A stretch of DNA of 49,770 nt. It comes from Faeciplasma sp048393055 (GTDB lineage: Bacteria; Bacillota; Clostridia; Oscillospirales; Ruminococcaceae). Shown piece by piece: positions 42,368 through 49,770 of the stretch (positions are counted from its first letter, which is position 1; each line of letters opens with the position of its first letter). The stretch is from the NCBI GenBank assembly GCA_048393055.1, contig DBFJJS010000011.1:1-49770 (forward strand), read 5' to 3'. Both the position numbers and the translations under genes were made by a program. Under the pieces are notes generated by a model, which was not told the origin of the DNA, ran no database searches, and worked only from the letters and a program-made list of their open reading frames with translations.

Positions 42368-42466
42368 TCAAAAGGGTATACGAAACACCTCGCCTGTTGA
42401 AGAAAAACTACAGGGTATTTCAAAGCTCAGCAGACGAAGGTCGAATATTGATTTATCTTTTTTCAT
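42368..42466 (-). CDS. Candidate 32-aa small protein behind the HTH gene
   Basis: An ATG at 42466, six bases after the stop of the HTH gene, opens 32 codons: MKKDKSIFDLRLLSFEIPCS and then FSSTGEVFRIPF. No Shine-Dalgarno site precedes it, so it would need coupling to the HTH gene. The sequence is not obviously biased, and no family is recognised. It may be chance. Confidence 0.3.
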   Translation of the reverse strand: MKKDKSIFDLRLLSFEIPCSFSSTGEVFRIPF

Positions 42467-42472
42467 ATGTAG

Positions 42473-42667
42473 TTATTCGGTAAAAAATAGATAGTCTATT
42501 TTTACCCCGGGAAACATTTCCCCTATTTTTTTTATTTCTCTCAAAGTAAATTCCGTTTTTCCGGTAAGCTTGTTCCGCGCCGTATGCTCGCTTATTCCGA
42601 GCTGCCTGGCAAATTCCTTGTGAGATATTTTCAGTTGTTTTAACTCGGCGGTAAGGTTTGGAAACAT
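42473..42667 (-). CDS. Small XRE/Cro-type DNA-binding protein
   Basis: The 64 residues MFPNLTAELKQLKISHKEFA and QLGISEHTARNKLTGKTEFT form a phage-repressor-like helix-turn-helix covering nearly the whole protein. I start it at the ATG at 42667, because relatives begin 'MFxNL'. A GTG nine bases upstream is in frame but overlaps the GAGGTG. A good promoter lies at 42716-42744. It is divergent from the next HTH gene and may regulate it and itself. Confidence 0.78.
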   Translation of the reverse strand: MFPNLTAELKQLKISHKEFARQLGISEHTARNKLTGKTEFTLREIKKIGEMFPGVKIDYLFFTE

Positions 42668-42715
42668 AATCTCCACTTCACCTCATTATTATGTTATTAA
42701 GTAACTTTCTCTTAT

Positions 42716-42744
42716 ATTTTATACTCAATCGCGTAAATTGTCAA
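42716..42744 (-). promoter_or_regulatory. Promoter of the small Cro-type gene
   Basis: On the minus strand TTGACA (42739-42744), a 17-base spacer, TAAAAT (42716-42721). Confidence 0.75.
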
Positions 42745-42774
42745 TTGCTTTTTTCTACAACGTCTAATTGACAA
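42738..42774. promoter_or_regulatory. Operator-like inverted repeat covering both divergent -35 boxes
   Basis: TTGTCAATT (42738-42746) and AATTGACAA (42766-42774) are perfect 9-bp inverted repeats. Each arm contains the -35 box of one of the two divergent HTH genes, so a dimer bound here would control both. Confidence 0.55.
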
Positions 42775-42796
42775 ACACAAAAGCGTGACATAATAT
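42768..42796 (+). promoter_or_regulatory. Promoter of the XRE-type gene at 42818
   Basis: TTGACA (42768-42773), a 17-base spacer, TAATAT (42791-42796). Transcription should begin near 42803, after the ATG at 42797, which rules out that ATG as the start. Confidence 0.78.
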
Positions 42797-42817
42797 ATGA
42801 ATAAAGAGGTGTTGAAT

Positions 42818-43126
42818 GTGTTTTTACATGTATTGGAAAGCCTGATGAAGGCAAATGGACTAAATAAACATACGCTTTCAATCGAAAGCGGTATACCATA
42901 TACGACTATAGACGGATTTTATAAAAGAGGGACGGAAAACACGCGTTTATCAACGTTAAAGCGGCTTGCCGGTTTTTTTGATGTGTCGCTTGATTATCTT
43001 GTTTACGGCGAAACATACAATGTAACAGGACATGAAAAGAAGCTTATTGAGGCGTATAGGAATAATCCAGAAATGCAACTCGCTGTTGACAGAATTTTAT
43101 TAATTTCCGAGTCTCCAGATAAGTGA
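42818..43126 (+). CDS. XRE-family regulator
   Basis: The 102-residue protein has a helix-turn-helix at 'MKANGLNKHTLSIESGIPYT' and TIDGFYKRGTENTRLSTLKR, followed by 'LAGFFDVSLDYLVYGE', the standard end of the XRE domain, and a short helical tail. I start it at the GTG at 42818: GAGGTG lies six bases upstream, and the promoter -10 ends at 42796, so the ATG at 42797 would not be transcribed. It is divergent from the Cro-type gene, an arrangement like a phage switch. Confidence 0.8.
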   Translation: MFLHVLESLMKANGLNKHTLSIESGIPYTTIDGFYKRGTENTRLSTLKRLAGFFDVSLDYLVYGETYNVTGHEKKLIEAYRNNPEMQLAVDRILLISESPDK

Positions 43127-43149
43127 TTCTTTGAGATTAAATGTATTTT

Positions 43150-43177
43150 GGTTATGCGTTTTAAGCATAGCCCTTTT
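43150..43177 (+). terminator. Terminator after the XRE gene
   Basis: GGTTATGC / GCATAGCC stem with one G-U pair, followed by CTTTTATC. Confidence 0.65.
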
Positions 43178-43207
43178 ATCATGAAATTTTATCTATTACA
43201 TTATCAT

Positions 43208-43242
43208 TGAAACAAAAAATCCTCCTGACTTTTATGTCGGGA
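43208..43242. terminator. Hairpin upstream of the PfkB-family kinase gene
   Basis: ATCCTCC-TGAC / GTC-GGGAGGAT forms a stem. The T-run lies on the minus-strand side, although no minus-strand gene ends here. It may instead act in the leader of the kinase gene. Confidence 0.4.
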
Positions 43243-43286
43243 GGATATTATGGGTTACATAAAATTCTTTTCAGGAGGTCCGTAAA

Positions 43287-44201
43287 ATGATATACACTCT
43301 TACGCTTAATCCGGCAGTGGATTATGTTGTTCATATTCACGAACTGTGTAAGGGACAAATAATTCGCAGCGAACAAGAAAATGTGTTTTATGGCGGCAAA
43401 GGGATAAATGTCAGCATAGCGCTTGACGTGCTTGGCGTCAAATCCGCAGCAACAGGCTTTTTAGCCGGCTTTACAGGGCTGGCAATAGAAAACGAGCTGA
43501 AAAAAAGACATATAGATTGCGATTTTGTCTTTATTGAAGACGAGCTTACACGCATAAACGTAAAAATACGTTCAGGTGAAGAAACAGATATAAACGCTCA
43601 GGGACCAAATATCAGCCAAGCTTCCCTTGCGTTGCTTCTGAAAAAACTTAACGATCTTAAAAACGGCGATACCCTTGTAATGGCTGGCAGCGTACCAAAA
43701 ACCCTTCCGCAAAGCGTTTACTCCGACATTGTGTCGAGGCTTCAAAGCAGAGGCATAAGGCTTGTCGCGGATATCTCCGGAAAGCAGCTTTTAGAGATTG
43801 TAAAATACTCACCGTTTCTTATAAAGCCCAATTTTGAGGAGCTGCGCGAGATGTTCCCGGGAAGGCAGCTGTCTGACAGCCCGGAGGACGTGATAAAATG
43901 CGCGCGTGAGCTTAAAGAGCTGGGCGCGGTAAACGTGCTTATATCGCTGGGCAGCGGCGGCGCGGTCCTTGCGGACGAAACCGGAGCGGAGCACTTCATG
44001 CCCGCTTTTCGCGGAAACGCCGTCAATACGGTCGGCGCGGGAGACGCAATGGTCGCAGGGTTCATTGCCGGCTACGACAGGACTAAAGACTATGGCTATG
44101 CGCTCAGACTCGGTACAGCCGCAGGAGGCGCCACGGCATTCTGCGAAGGCATAGCCAGCGCAAAGGATATATACTCGCTTTTTGACGCCGATAATGCTTA
44201 G
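43287..44201 (+). CDS. 1-phosphofructokinase / hexose-phosphate kinase, PfkB family
   Basis: The 304-residue protein has the FruK/LacC start 'MIYTLTLNPAVDYVVHIHEL', the first PfkB signature 'FYGGKGINVSIALDVLGV', and the second, 'NTVGAGDAMVAGFIAGY', with the catalytic Asp in GAGD. FruK makes fructose-1,6-bisphosphate from fructose-1-phosphate, and LacC acts on tagatose-6-phosphate; the two are close and I favour FruK. No PTS gene or FruR regulator is adjacent, which leaves the substrate open. AGGAGG precedes the ATG. Confidence 0.87.
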   Translation: MIYTLTLNPAVDYVVHIHELCKGQIIRSEQENVFYGGKGINVSIALDVLGVKSAATGFLAGFTGLAIENELKKRHIDCDFVFIEDELTRINVKIRSGEETDINAQGPNISQASLALLLKKLNDLKNGDTLVMAGSVPKTLPQSVYSDIVSRLQSRGIRLVADISGKQLLEIVKYSPFLIKPNFEELREMFPGRQLSDSPEDVIKCARELKELGAVNVLISLGSGGAVLADETGAEHFMPAFRGNAVNTVGAGDAMVAGFIAGYDRTKDYGYALRLGTAAGGATAFCEGIASAKDIYSLFDADNA

Positions 44202-44231
44202 CCTGTCATTTAATTATTTGCGTAAAAAAAC

Positions 44232-44259
44232 AACCACCGGAGGAGGTTCTCCGGTGGTT
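44232..44259. terminator. Bidirectional terminator
   Basis: AACCACCGGAG / CTCCGGTGGTT with a 6-base loop, T-rich on both strands. It ends the kinase gene and the leftward ytfJ operon. Confidence 0.88.
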
Positions 44260-44266
44260 TCTTTAA

Positions 44267-44965
44267 CTATGGCTTTTTACGTATATTTTTCACAAGCTCT
44301 ACTATCTTTCCGTTATACAGTATTCCTATTATTCCTACAACTGCGACTACAGCGAATATTATCACTGCCTCAAGTATGTTCCCGTCTCCTAAGTTGGCTC
44401 CGAACAATATCGACAGAAGTATTGCGGGGAATCTTCCCAGCATTGACAAAACCAAAAACGATACTGGCTTTATTTTAGTAAGTGGAGCAAGATAAGTGAG
44501 CGCGTCCTTTGGCATTCCGGGAATCAAAAAGAGTATGAATACGGTGAGCTCCAGCTTCTTGGAATCGTTTAAAAACTCAAATTTCTTTATACCCTTTCTG
44601 TCGATGAAAGCTTCCACAACAGGCATCCCAAACCGCCTTACCACATAGAAAACTATGACCGAGCCTATAAGTATTCCGACGCAGCACAGCACGGTCCCCC
44701 AAAAGTTTCCGAACAGCACTCCGCCGAGTATCTGTATCACTCCGCCTGGAATGAGCGCGACAATTACCTGCAAGACCTGCAAAAGCATATACACACAAAG
44801 ACCAAGTATAAAGTTTCTATCAACTAATTCCTCGATGCCCTGCCTTCCCTCGGGAGTCGCCAGCATCCTGACTATAGGTATGCATATTACAGTTATCAGT
44901 ATCATCACCGCGCCGAGCACGCACAACGACACGATCCTTATAATTTTCTTTCTTTCCTTATTCAT
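44267..44965 (-). CDS. TVP38/TMEM64 (DedA-related) membrane protein
   Basis: The 232 residues form about six membrane segments and contain the family core 'IPGGVIQILGGVLFGNFWGT' and 'FLIPGMPKDALTYLAPLTKI', with 'RFPAILLSILFGANLG' after it. This is the SNARE-associated/VTT domain. Related DedA proteins act in lipid carrier or phospholipid movement, but the role here is unknown. It is the last gene of the operon and ends at the terminator at 44232. Confidence 0.88.
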   Translation of the reverse strand: MNKERKKIIRIVSLCVLGAVMILITVICIPIVRMLATPEGRQGIEELVDRNFILGLCVYMLLQVLQVIVALIPGGVIQILGGVLFGNFWGTVLCCVGILIGSVIVFYVVRRFGMPVVEAFIDRKGIKKFEFLNDSKKLELTVFILFLIPGMPKDALTYLAPLTKIKPVSFLVLSMLGRFPAILLSILFGANLGDGNILEAVIIFAVVAVVGIIGILYNGKIVELVKNIRKKP

Positions 44966-44979
44966 CTTAAGAAGCTATG

Positions 44980-45528
44980 CTACCTCCTGCCACCACGCGG
45001 TCTGTTTCTAAAAATCCTTCCCTTGAATCTGACGTCGTACAGCCTGAGAATCCGTCCTAAAACTATTTCAAAAAGCACAAATATGAGATTACCCGCTCCA
45101 AGCAGCGCCGCGAGTACAACCGTGCCGCCGTCAAGCTCCAAAGCTTCCGCCCCGAAAATCTTTATCATAATCCAGTATGAACAGACAATCGCAAAATTAA
45201 ACAGCGCAAGCTTTATAACCGCTCTTGCAAGTCTTAAATTGATTTTTTGAATACACATCCTTGCGGCCGGATAGTATCCGAAGAACCCGACGTACAAAAT
45301 CGCCGCCTCCTTGTCGGGGCAGAGTATGAGCGAAATTACGGACACGGCAGCGTATGCGCACAGCGCGGTCTTAAGCCCGCACTCCTCCAAAAGCACGCAC
45401 ATTAAAATCGCACACAGCATCGGAAATATATAAAGGAACAGCGGCGCTATCCCCACCGCAAGCTCCATCACTATGCAAAGCGCAGAAACGACGCCTCCCA
45501 GCGCAATGCTGTAGCTAAACCTTCTCAT
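44980..45528 (-). CDS. Polytopic membrane protein, unknown
   Basis: The ATG at 45528 overlaps the pncB stop (TAATG), which points to coupling; longer in-frame starts lie inside pncB. The 182 residues have four to five hydrophobic segments (for example 'LFLYIFPMLCAILMCVLLEE' and ALCAYAAVSVISLILC) and end with a basic tail GRIFRNRPRGGRR. It resembles the S-component-like membrane proteins of Clostridia, but I cannot name a family. Next to pncB it might be tied to vitamin uptake, although that is only a guess. Confidence 0.65.
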   Translation of the reverse strand: MRRFSYSIALGGVVSALCIVMELAVGIAPLFLYIFPMLCAILMCVLLEECGLKTALCAYAAVSVISLILCPDKEAAILYVGFFGYYPAARMCIQKINLRLARAVIKLALFNFAIVCSYWIMIKIFGAEALELDGGTVVLAALLGAGNLIFVLFEIVLGRILRLYDVRFKGRIFRNRPRGGRR

Positions 45529-46979
45529 TACCCGAGGCTTCCGGACATTGACGAAAGAAGCTCCTGCTTTATCCTCCACAGCTTCTCCGAAAGGTCCACA
45601 TAATGCACATGCGGGTTTTCAAACCGCAAAACCGAATCCCACATCGACTCAATTTCCCTCTTGCAGTGCTCCCTGATTTCTTCAAGGCAGGGCTTATTAT
45701 AAACGCATCTGCCGCCCTCAAAAATCGGCACGAGAAGCTGTCTTGCTGTGTAGTTTGTCATAGTACGGCGCTTCCAGGTATAGTCGGGGTCAAATATCTC
45801 AATAGGCTTCGTATCGTCTACGCTTTCGTCATATACGCACAGGTAGTCGGCTACCGCTTTATTGTTTTCGTTGTCGTAAAGGCGGTATACCTTTTTAAAG
45901 TGCGGGTTGGTAATCTTTTGAACATTCTCGGAAATTTTTATTTTCGGCTGGATAGTGCCGCCGTCGTCCTCTACCGCGACAAGCTTATACACCCCGTCCA
46001 GCACCGCAGAGGATTTCGCCGTAATAAGCCTCTCTCCGACGCCGTACAGGTCCACCTTTGCGCCCTGCATAAGCATATCCCTGATAAGATACTCGTCAAG
46101 CGAATTTGACGCTACTATCTTGCAGTCCGGATATCCCGCCTCGTCAAGCATTTTGCGCGCTTTGACGGAAAGATAGGTTATGTCTCCCGAATCTAGCCTT
46201 ATGCCCTTCGGACGCTTACCAAGCGGCTTAAGGACTTCATTGAACACCCTTATTGCATTAGGAACGCCGCTTTTTAAAACATTATAGGTATCAACAAGCA
46301 GAGTCGCGCTATCGGGATACACCTCGCAGTACGCCTTGAACGCCTCGTATTCGCTGTCGAACATCTGAACCCATGAGTGCGCCATGGTGCCCGAGGCAGG
46401 CACGCCGTACAGCTCATCTGTGAGCGTACAGGCCGTCGAGGATGCGCCTCCTATATATGCAGCTCTTGCGCCGAGAACTGCGGCGTCAGGTCCGTGAGCG
46501 CGCCGCGAGCCGAACTCCGATACTGCCCTGCCCTCTGCTGCGCGAACTATCCTGTTGGTCTTGGTTGCAATAAGCGACTGATGATTGATTGTCAAAAGTA
46601 TGAACGTCTCGATAAGCTGAGACTGTATCGCCGGAGCTCTCACCGTAATAATAGGCACGTTGGGAAATACTACCGTACCCTCAGACACAGCCCAAATATC
46701 GCCCTCGAACTTAAAGTCCTTAAGATAATCCAAAAACTCCTCCGAAAATATGCCTTTAGACCTGAGAAATTTGATATCATCGCTGTCAAAGTGAAGATTA
46801 TTTATGTAATCTATTATCTGTTCCAAACCGCAGGCTATAATATATCCCCCGCTGTCGGGAACTTTGCGATAAAACACGTCAAAGTAGCATATTTTGTCCT
46901 TAAGACCCTTTTTGAAATACCCGTTTCCCATGGTCAGCTCGTAAAAATCGCAGAGCATGGTGTAGTTTGCATTGTTCAT
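45528..46979 (-). CDS. pncB: Nicotinate phosphoribosyltransferase
   Basis: It makes nicotinate mononucleotide from nicotinate and PRPP in the NAD salvage path. The 483-residue protein begins 'MNNANYTMLCDFYELTMGNG', shows GSRRAHGPDAA, 'GTMAHSWVQMFDSEYEAF' (with the conserved His), and 'KGIRLDSGDITYLSVKARKM' with the phosphate-binding region DLYGVGERLIT. The size and motifs fit the Gram-positive pncB group. It starts 20 bases after the upstream small gene and overlaps the next one. Confidence 0.94.
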   Translation of the reverse strand: MNNANYTMLCDFYELTMGNGYFKKGLKDKICYFDVFYRKVPDSGGYIIACGLEQIIDYINNLHFDSDDIKFLRSKGIFSEEFLDYLKDFKFEGDIWAVSEGTVVFPNVPIITVRAPAIQSQLIETFILLTINHQSLIATKTNRIVRAAEGRAVSEFGSRRAHGPDAAVLGARAAYIGGASSTACTLTDELYGVPASGTMAHSWVQMFDSEYEAFKAYCEVYPDSATLLVDTYNVLKSGVPNAIRVFNEVLKPLGKRPKGIRLDSGDITYLSVKARKMLDEAGYPDCKIVASNSLDEYLIRDMLMQGAKVDLYGVGERLITAKSSAVLDGVYKLVAVEDDGGTIQPKIKISENVQKITNPHFKKVYRLYDNENNKAVADYLCVYDESVDDTKPIEIFDPDYTWKRRTMTNYTARQLLVPIFEGGRCVYNKPCLEEIREHCKREIESMWDSVLRFENPHVHYVDLSEKLWRIKQELLSSMSGSLG

Positions 46980-46998
46980 TGAAATTCCTTCTTTACGT

Positions 46999-47382
46999 TT
47001 AGTAAGCGCAGCAGCTCTCGCACTTGTTGAATATATCCGATATCGGCTCTAAAACTCCGTTTTCACCGGCAAGCCCGAGCTTATTGGCGATTTGCCTCGG
47101 CTGCTCGCCAAAAACGGCGCGCTCGACGGCTTTTCCGCAGTTTCCCTTGAGCGCAGCCAAAAACAAAACGCTCCTCGCTATACCGTCAAAAAGCATAAGG
47201 TCGCCGCCCGCTTCTATATCGTGTATTACAACGCTGTCGCCGGAAAATTCATATACGGCATACCCCGTGACTTTTCCCGAGTCCAGCGACTCCGAAACCT
47301 GCGCGCTCTCGGGATCAATTCCGAGACCCCTTATAATATCTATGTAGTTATCTTTGTTTTCCTGCTTTACTATTTGAAGCAT
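46999..47382 (-). CDS. Conserved small protein of the rluB-pncB operon, unknown
   Basis: GGGAGGACGTCAA before the ATG at 47382 fixes the start, which overlaps the last 35 bases of rluB; the frame upstream is a shadow of rluB. The 127 residues begin MLQIVKQENKDNYIDIIRGL and contain alternating strands and helices ('GYAVYEFSGDSVVIHDIEAG'), which could be a degenerate GNAT-like fold. It ends CESCCAY, so a Cys cluster lies at the C-terminus. No function is proposed. Confidence 0.68.
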   Translation of the reverse strand: MLQIVKQENKDNYIDIIRGLGIDPESAQVSESLDSGKVTGYAVYEFSGDSVVIHDIEAGGDLMLFDGIARSVLFLAALKGNCGKAVERAVFGEQPRQIANKLGLAGENGVLEPISDIFNKCESCCAY

Positions 47383-48118
47383 TTGACGTCCTCCCTTTAG
47401 ATACCGCGTTCCTGAGCGCGGCAAGCTCAGCAGGCGTAAGCTCCCTGTACGCGCCGGGCTTGAGCATTCCAAGCCTTATAGGTCCTATAGACGTGCGCTT
47501 GAGCCTCGCTATTTCAAGACCGACCGCCTCGCACATCCTCCTTATCTGACGGTTTCTGCCCTCTTTTATCGTCATAAGCAAAACAACCCTGTTTTCTTCC
47601 TTTGTTAGAACCGTAACGGACGCCGGCAGCGTTTTTTTGCCGTCAAGCTCTATCCCGCTCTCAAGCGCGATAAGCTGCTCCTGCGTAATATCCGGACGGA
47701 CGGTTACGCGGTATGTCTTTGATATGTGACAGCTCGGATGCATTATCGAATTCGCAAGGCCGCCGTCGTTTGTAAACAAAAGAAGCCCTTCGGTGTTCTT
47801 GTCAAGCCGCCCTACCGGGTATACCCTTTCTTCTATGCCGCTTAAAAGGTCGGTAACACACTTTCTTCCAAGCTCGTCGCTCATCGTTGTGACGTATCCT
47901 CTCGGCTTGTTGAGCATAATATATATGTGCTTTGTTTTTTCTTCAAAATTAATTCTTTCACCGTCAATGCTGATGATATCTTTTTTTGTATCCGCCTTGT
48001 CACCAAGTTTACAGGGGCGGCCGTTCACCCTGACGCGTCCGTCGGCAATAAGCTGCTCCGCCTTTCTGCGGGAAGTCACGCCAAGGGAGCTGATTATCTT
48101 TTGAATTCTCTCTTCCAT
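47348..48118 (-). CDS. rluB: Ribosomal RNA pseudouridine synthase, RluB/RsuA family
   Basis: An S4 RNA-binding domain (MEERIQKIISSLGVTSRRKA followed by EQLIADGRVRVNG) precedes the synthase domain, which has the catalytic Asp in VGRLDKNTEGLLLFTNDG and the KEGRNRQIRRMCEAVGLEI motif. The 256 residues suit RluB, which acts on 23S rRNA. The frame extends to 48178, but GGAGGGAGG lies before the ATG at 48118. It sits between dacF and the unknown small gene. Confidence 0.93.
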   Translation of the reverse strand: MEERIQKIISSLGVTSRRKAEQLIADGRVRVNGRPCKLGDKADTKKDIISIDGERINFEEKTKHIYIMLNKPRGYVTTMSDELGRKCVTDLLSGIEERVYPVGRLDKNTEGLLLFTNDGGLANSIMHPSCHISKTYRVTVRPDITQEQLIALESGIELDGKKTLPASVTVLTKEENRVVLLMTIKEGRNRQIRRMCEAVGLEIARLKRTSIGPIRLGMLKPGAYRELTPAELAALRNAVSKGRTSNASNSKAGKQR

Positions 48119-48183
48119 ACAATTTCCTCCCTCCTGAAAATACCGTGCGGCGCAGCTATATGCCGCCGTAAATATCATTAAAA

Positions 48184-49272
48184 TCAGCCCTGCACGAGCA
48201 GGAGCTCTTTTTGCATTATAACCTCGCCGTCAAGACTGTAGATAACAGTCCCGACTGACCTTGACCAGTTCTCCAGGCCGTCCTGCGGCAGGTATACAAA
48301 CCTCGGAAGCAAAACTGTGCGCTCTACACGCTGGTAGTCCTCCGGCAAAAGCGATATACTAAAGCCTTCGCTTTGAGCCACAACAAATCCGTCCGGCAAC
48401 GCGCCCTCTGCAGACGCGCTGGGTATTCTAAGAGAAACCCCACCGAAATCATAGCTTCTTACAAGCTCAAAGCCGTAATCGTAAAGATTTGAATGATCGT
48501 ACCAGTCGTTCGGGTCATTAAGGGTAACGCATATAAGCGTCACGCCGCCTCTCTCGCAAGCCGAAACAAGGCACCGGCCCGCTTTGTCCGTAAATCCGGT
48601 CTTAACGCCTATTACCCCGTCGCAGGAGCTTAAAAGGCGGTTGGTGTTAGACAGCCAGAGCTGCTCTCCGTCGCCGTATTCAAGGCATATCGAACGAGTA
48701 GAGCAAACCTGCCTGAACGCATCGTTTTCAAGGGCGTTCATGGTAAGGCGCGCCATGTCGAGCGCTGTGGAATAATGCTCATCTGTGTAATCGTCAAGAC
48801 CTGACGGAGTGACAAAATGAGTGCACGTAAGCCCCATTTCCTCGGCTCTTTCGTTCATCATACCGACAAACTCCGACATATCCCCCGCAACCTTAACAGC
48901 CGCAGCATTTGCAGCGTCGTTTCCGCTGGGGAGCATCATCCCGTAGGCAAGCATCATTTTTGTGACTGTCTTTCCCTCACGCAGACCCATTGAAGAGCCC
49001 TCGACCTTTATAGCCTCGGGATCTACCTCGAAATATTCGTCCAGCCCGCCGGACTCCAGCGTTAAAAGAGTGGTCATTATCTTTGTGGTGCTGGCCATCG
49101 GAAGCTCGTCATTGCCGTTTTTTTCGTACAAAACCTTTCCGGTTGATGCATCTATCAGCGCTGCAGCCTTTGCCGCCACAGCAGGCTCAGCCGCCCTTGC
49201 TTTTATGCACAGGCAGGAAGCCATCGCCAAAAGGCAGATAAGACATACAGTATATCTTTTAATATTATCCAT
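48184..49272 (-). CDS. dacF: D-alanyl-D-alanine carboxypeptidase (DacF/PBP5 type)
   Basis: A secreted serine peptidase that trims the last D-Ala from peptidoglycan stems. After a signal peptide (cleavage near ARAAE), it has SxxK as MASTTK, SxN as PSGND and KTG as GVKTGFTDKAGR, all in the usual spacing. The C-terminal PBP5-type beta domain (about 270-362) is present, but I see no amphipathic membrane helix at the end. In the Bacillus sporulation series DacF acts in the forespore; position next to ytfJ fits a sporulation role. The start at 49272 is 62 bases from ytfJ. Confidence 0.92.
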   Translation of the reverse strand: MDNIKRYTVCLICLLAMASCLCIKARAAEPAVAAKAAALIDASTGKVLYEKNGNDELPMASTTKIMTTLLTLESGGLDEYFEVDPEAIKVEGSSMGLREGKTVTKMMLAYGMMLPSGNDAANAAAVKVAGDMSEFVGMMNERAEEMGLTCTHFVTPSGLDDYTDEHYSTALDMARLTMNALENDAFRQVCSTRSICLEYGDGEQLWLSNTNRLLSSCDGVIGVKTGFTDKAGRCLVSACERGGVTLICVTLNDPNDWYDHSNLYDYGFELVRSYDFGGVSLRIPSASAEGALPDGFVVAQSEGFSISLLPEDYQRVERTVLLPRFVYLPQDGLENWSRSVGTVIYSLDGEVIMQKELLLVQG

Positions 49273-49334
49273 AATAAAACCTCCGTGTTGGACACAGTAT
49301 ATTTTATGGATAATATAAAAAATAATACAGAATT

Positions 49335-49748
49335 TTAGTCGGCTGTTTCTTCCTTTTCCTCAGCCGTTTCCTGCTTATTCTTATTAATTATTCCGGTAAT
49401 TTTATCCACAATTTCGGGAATAATCGCAAGTGCGGCGTTCTCCTTTGACGCATTTATGGTCATCTGCAAAAGCTTTACGTCTCCGTCCGGCGAAACTGCA
49501 ATAAACGCAATAGGCTGAATGGTAACTCCCCCGCCCACTCCGCCGCCGAAGAGATCCCTGGCGTTTTTAGTGGGCAGGTCTGAGCCGCCCGAGCCAAACC
49601 CTATGGCAACCTTAGATACGGGGATGATAATGGTTCCGTTGGGAACGCTTATCGGCTTTCCGACGATTGTTTCAACGTCAACCATTTCCTTTATCTTTTC
49701 AACCGCTGTCCTCACAAGGCTTTCAAGATAGCTGTTCTTTTCGCTCAT
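49335..49748 (-). CDS. ytfJ: Spore protein YtfJ (GerW family)
   Basis: The 137 residues show 'TIVGKPISVPNGTIIIPVSK', the Gly-rich 'IGFGSGGSD' and 'FGGGVGGGVTIQPIAFIAVS', the signature of GerW/YtfJ. In Bacillus the protein is made in sporulating cells and helps germination with L-alanine. The C-terminal tail is rich in Lys and Glu. The gene begins 22 bases from the window edge, with AGAGGGAGAAG upstream, and is followed by dacF and rluB, a common clostridial order. Confidence 0.92.
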   Translation of the reverse strand: MSEKNSYLESLVRTAVEKIKEMVDVETIVGKPISVPNGTIIIPVSKVAIGFGSGGSDLPTKNARDLFGGGVGGGVTIQPIAFIAVSPDGDVKLLQMTINASKENAALAIIPEIVDKITGIINKNKQETAEEKEETAD

Positions 49749-49770
49749 TATTCTTCTCCCTCTTACTTTC

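Noticed and set aside
1..49770. CRISPR array or cas genes
   Set aside because: No regularly spaced repeat-spacer pattern and no Cas-like protein was seen; the only tandem repeats are the tRNA-Ser units and a 24-bp duplication.

Overview
The window looks like the chromosome of a spore-forming Clostridia-type Firmicute, probably an Oscillospirales-like gut anaerobe. The evidence is the Bacillus/Clostridium gene order yloC-remA-gmk-rpoZ-priA-def-fmt-rsmB-rlmN-prpC-prkC-rsgA-spoVM, the sporulation genes spoVM and ytfJ(gerW), Gram-positive Shine-Dalgarno sites and many TTGACA-17-TATAAT promoters. The genus is not determined.

Region 1 (1-6463) is the GC-rich end of an integrative conjugative element, all read leftward: parA, parB, small conserved genes, a RepA/DUF6017-like gene, a phage-type antirepressor, pcfB and a virD4/traG coupling-protein gene. 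virD4 is cut after 340 codons by a second element, which carries a serine recombinase and has a 14-bp inverted repeat at its edge. The conjugative element ends inside the 3' remnant of a tyrosine integrase gene, next to tRNA-Ser(CGA) (6802-6890). That tRNA is the last unit of a three-unit tandem array whose two other copies are degenerate.

Region 2 (7579-20942) is one long leftward operon starting from a good promoter at 20914-20942. It covers YloC, RemA, guanylate kinase, RNA polymerase omega, PriA, peptide deformylase, Met-tRNA formyltransferase, a membrane zinc peptidase, two RNA methyltransferases (RsmB, RlmN), a PP2C phosphatase with its PASTA kinase, and RsgA. A 29-codon spoVM with a GTG start follows at its end, probably with its own leader.

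Region 3 (21000-27700) holds an HD-domain gene, a calcineurin-like lipoprotein, asnS, a YfbR-like HD nucleotidase, a small Cys-rich protein and a GH51 arabinofuranosidase. Region 4 (27985-35272) is the most unusual part: a secreted Cys-rich protein and four tandem, diverged lipoproteins. All four share a solute-binding-like domain, and two carry a propeller-like domain in front. There is no transporter permease or ATPase nearby. Three of the five genes have near-identical TTGACA-18-bp promoters, and three are followed by strong terminators.

Region 5 (35440-44260) contains prfC, a HAD phosphatase, an XRE membrane regulator, inorganic pyrophosphatase, tRNA-Leu(UAG), a secreted beta-helix/pilin-domain surface protein, a divergent pair of small HTH regulators sharing an operator-like inverted repeat, and a PfkB-family sugar-phosphate kinase. 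Region 6 (44267-49748) is a leftward operon ytfJ-dacF-rluB-(unknown)-pncB-(membrane protein)-TVP38 family, ending at a bidirectional terminator at 44232-44259.
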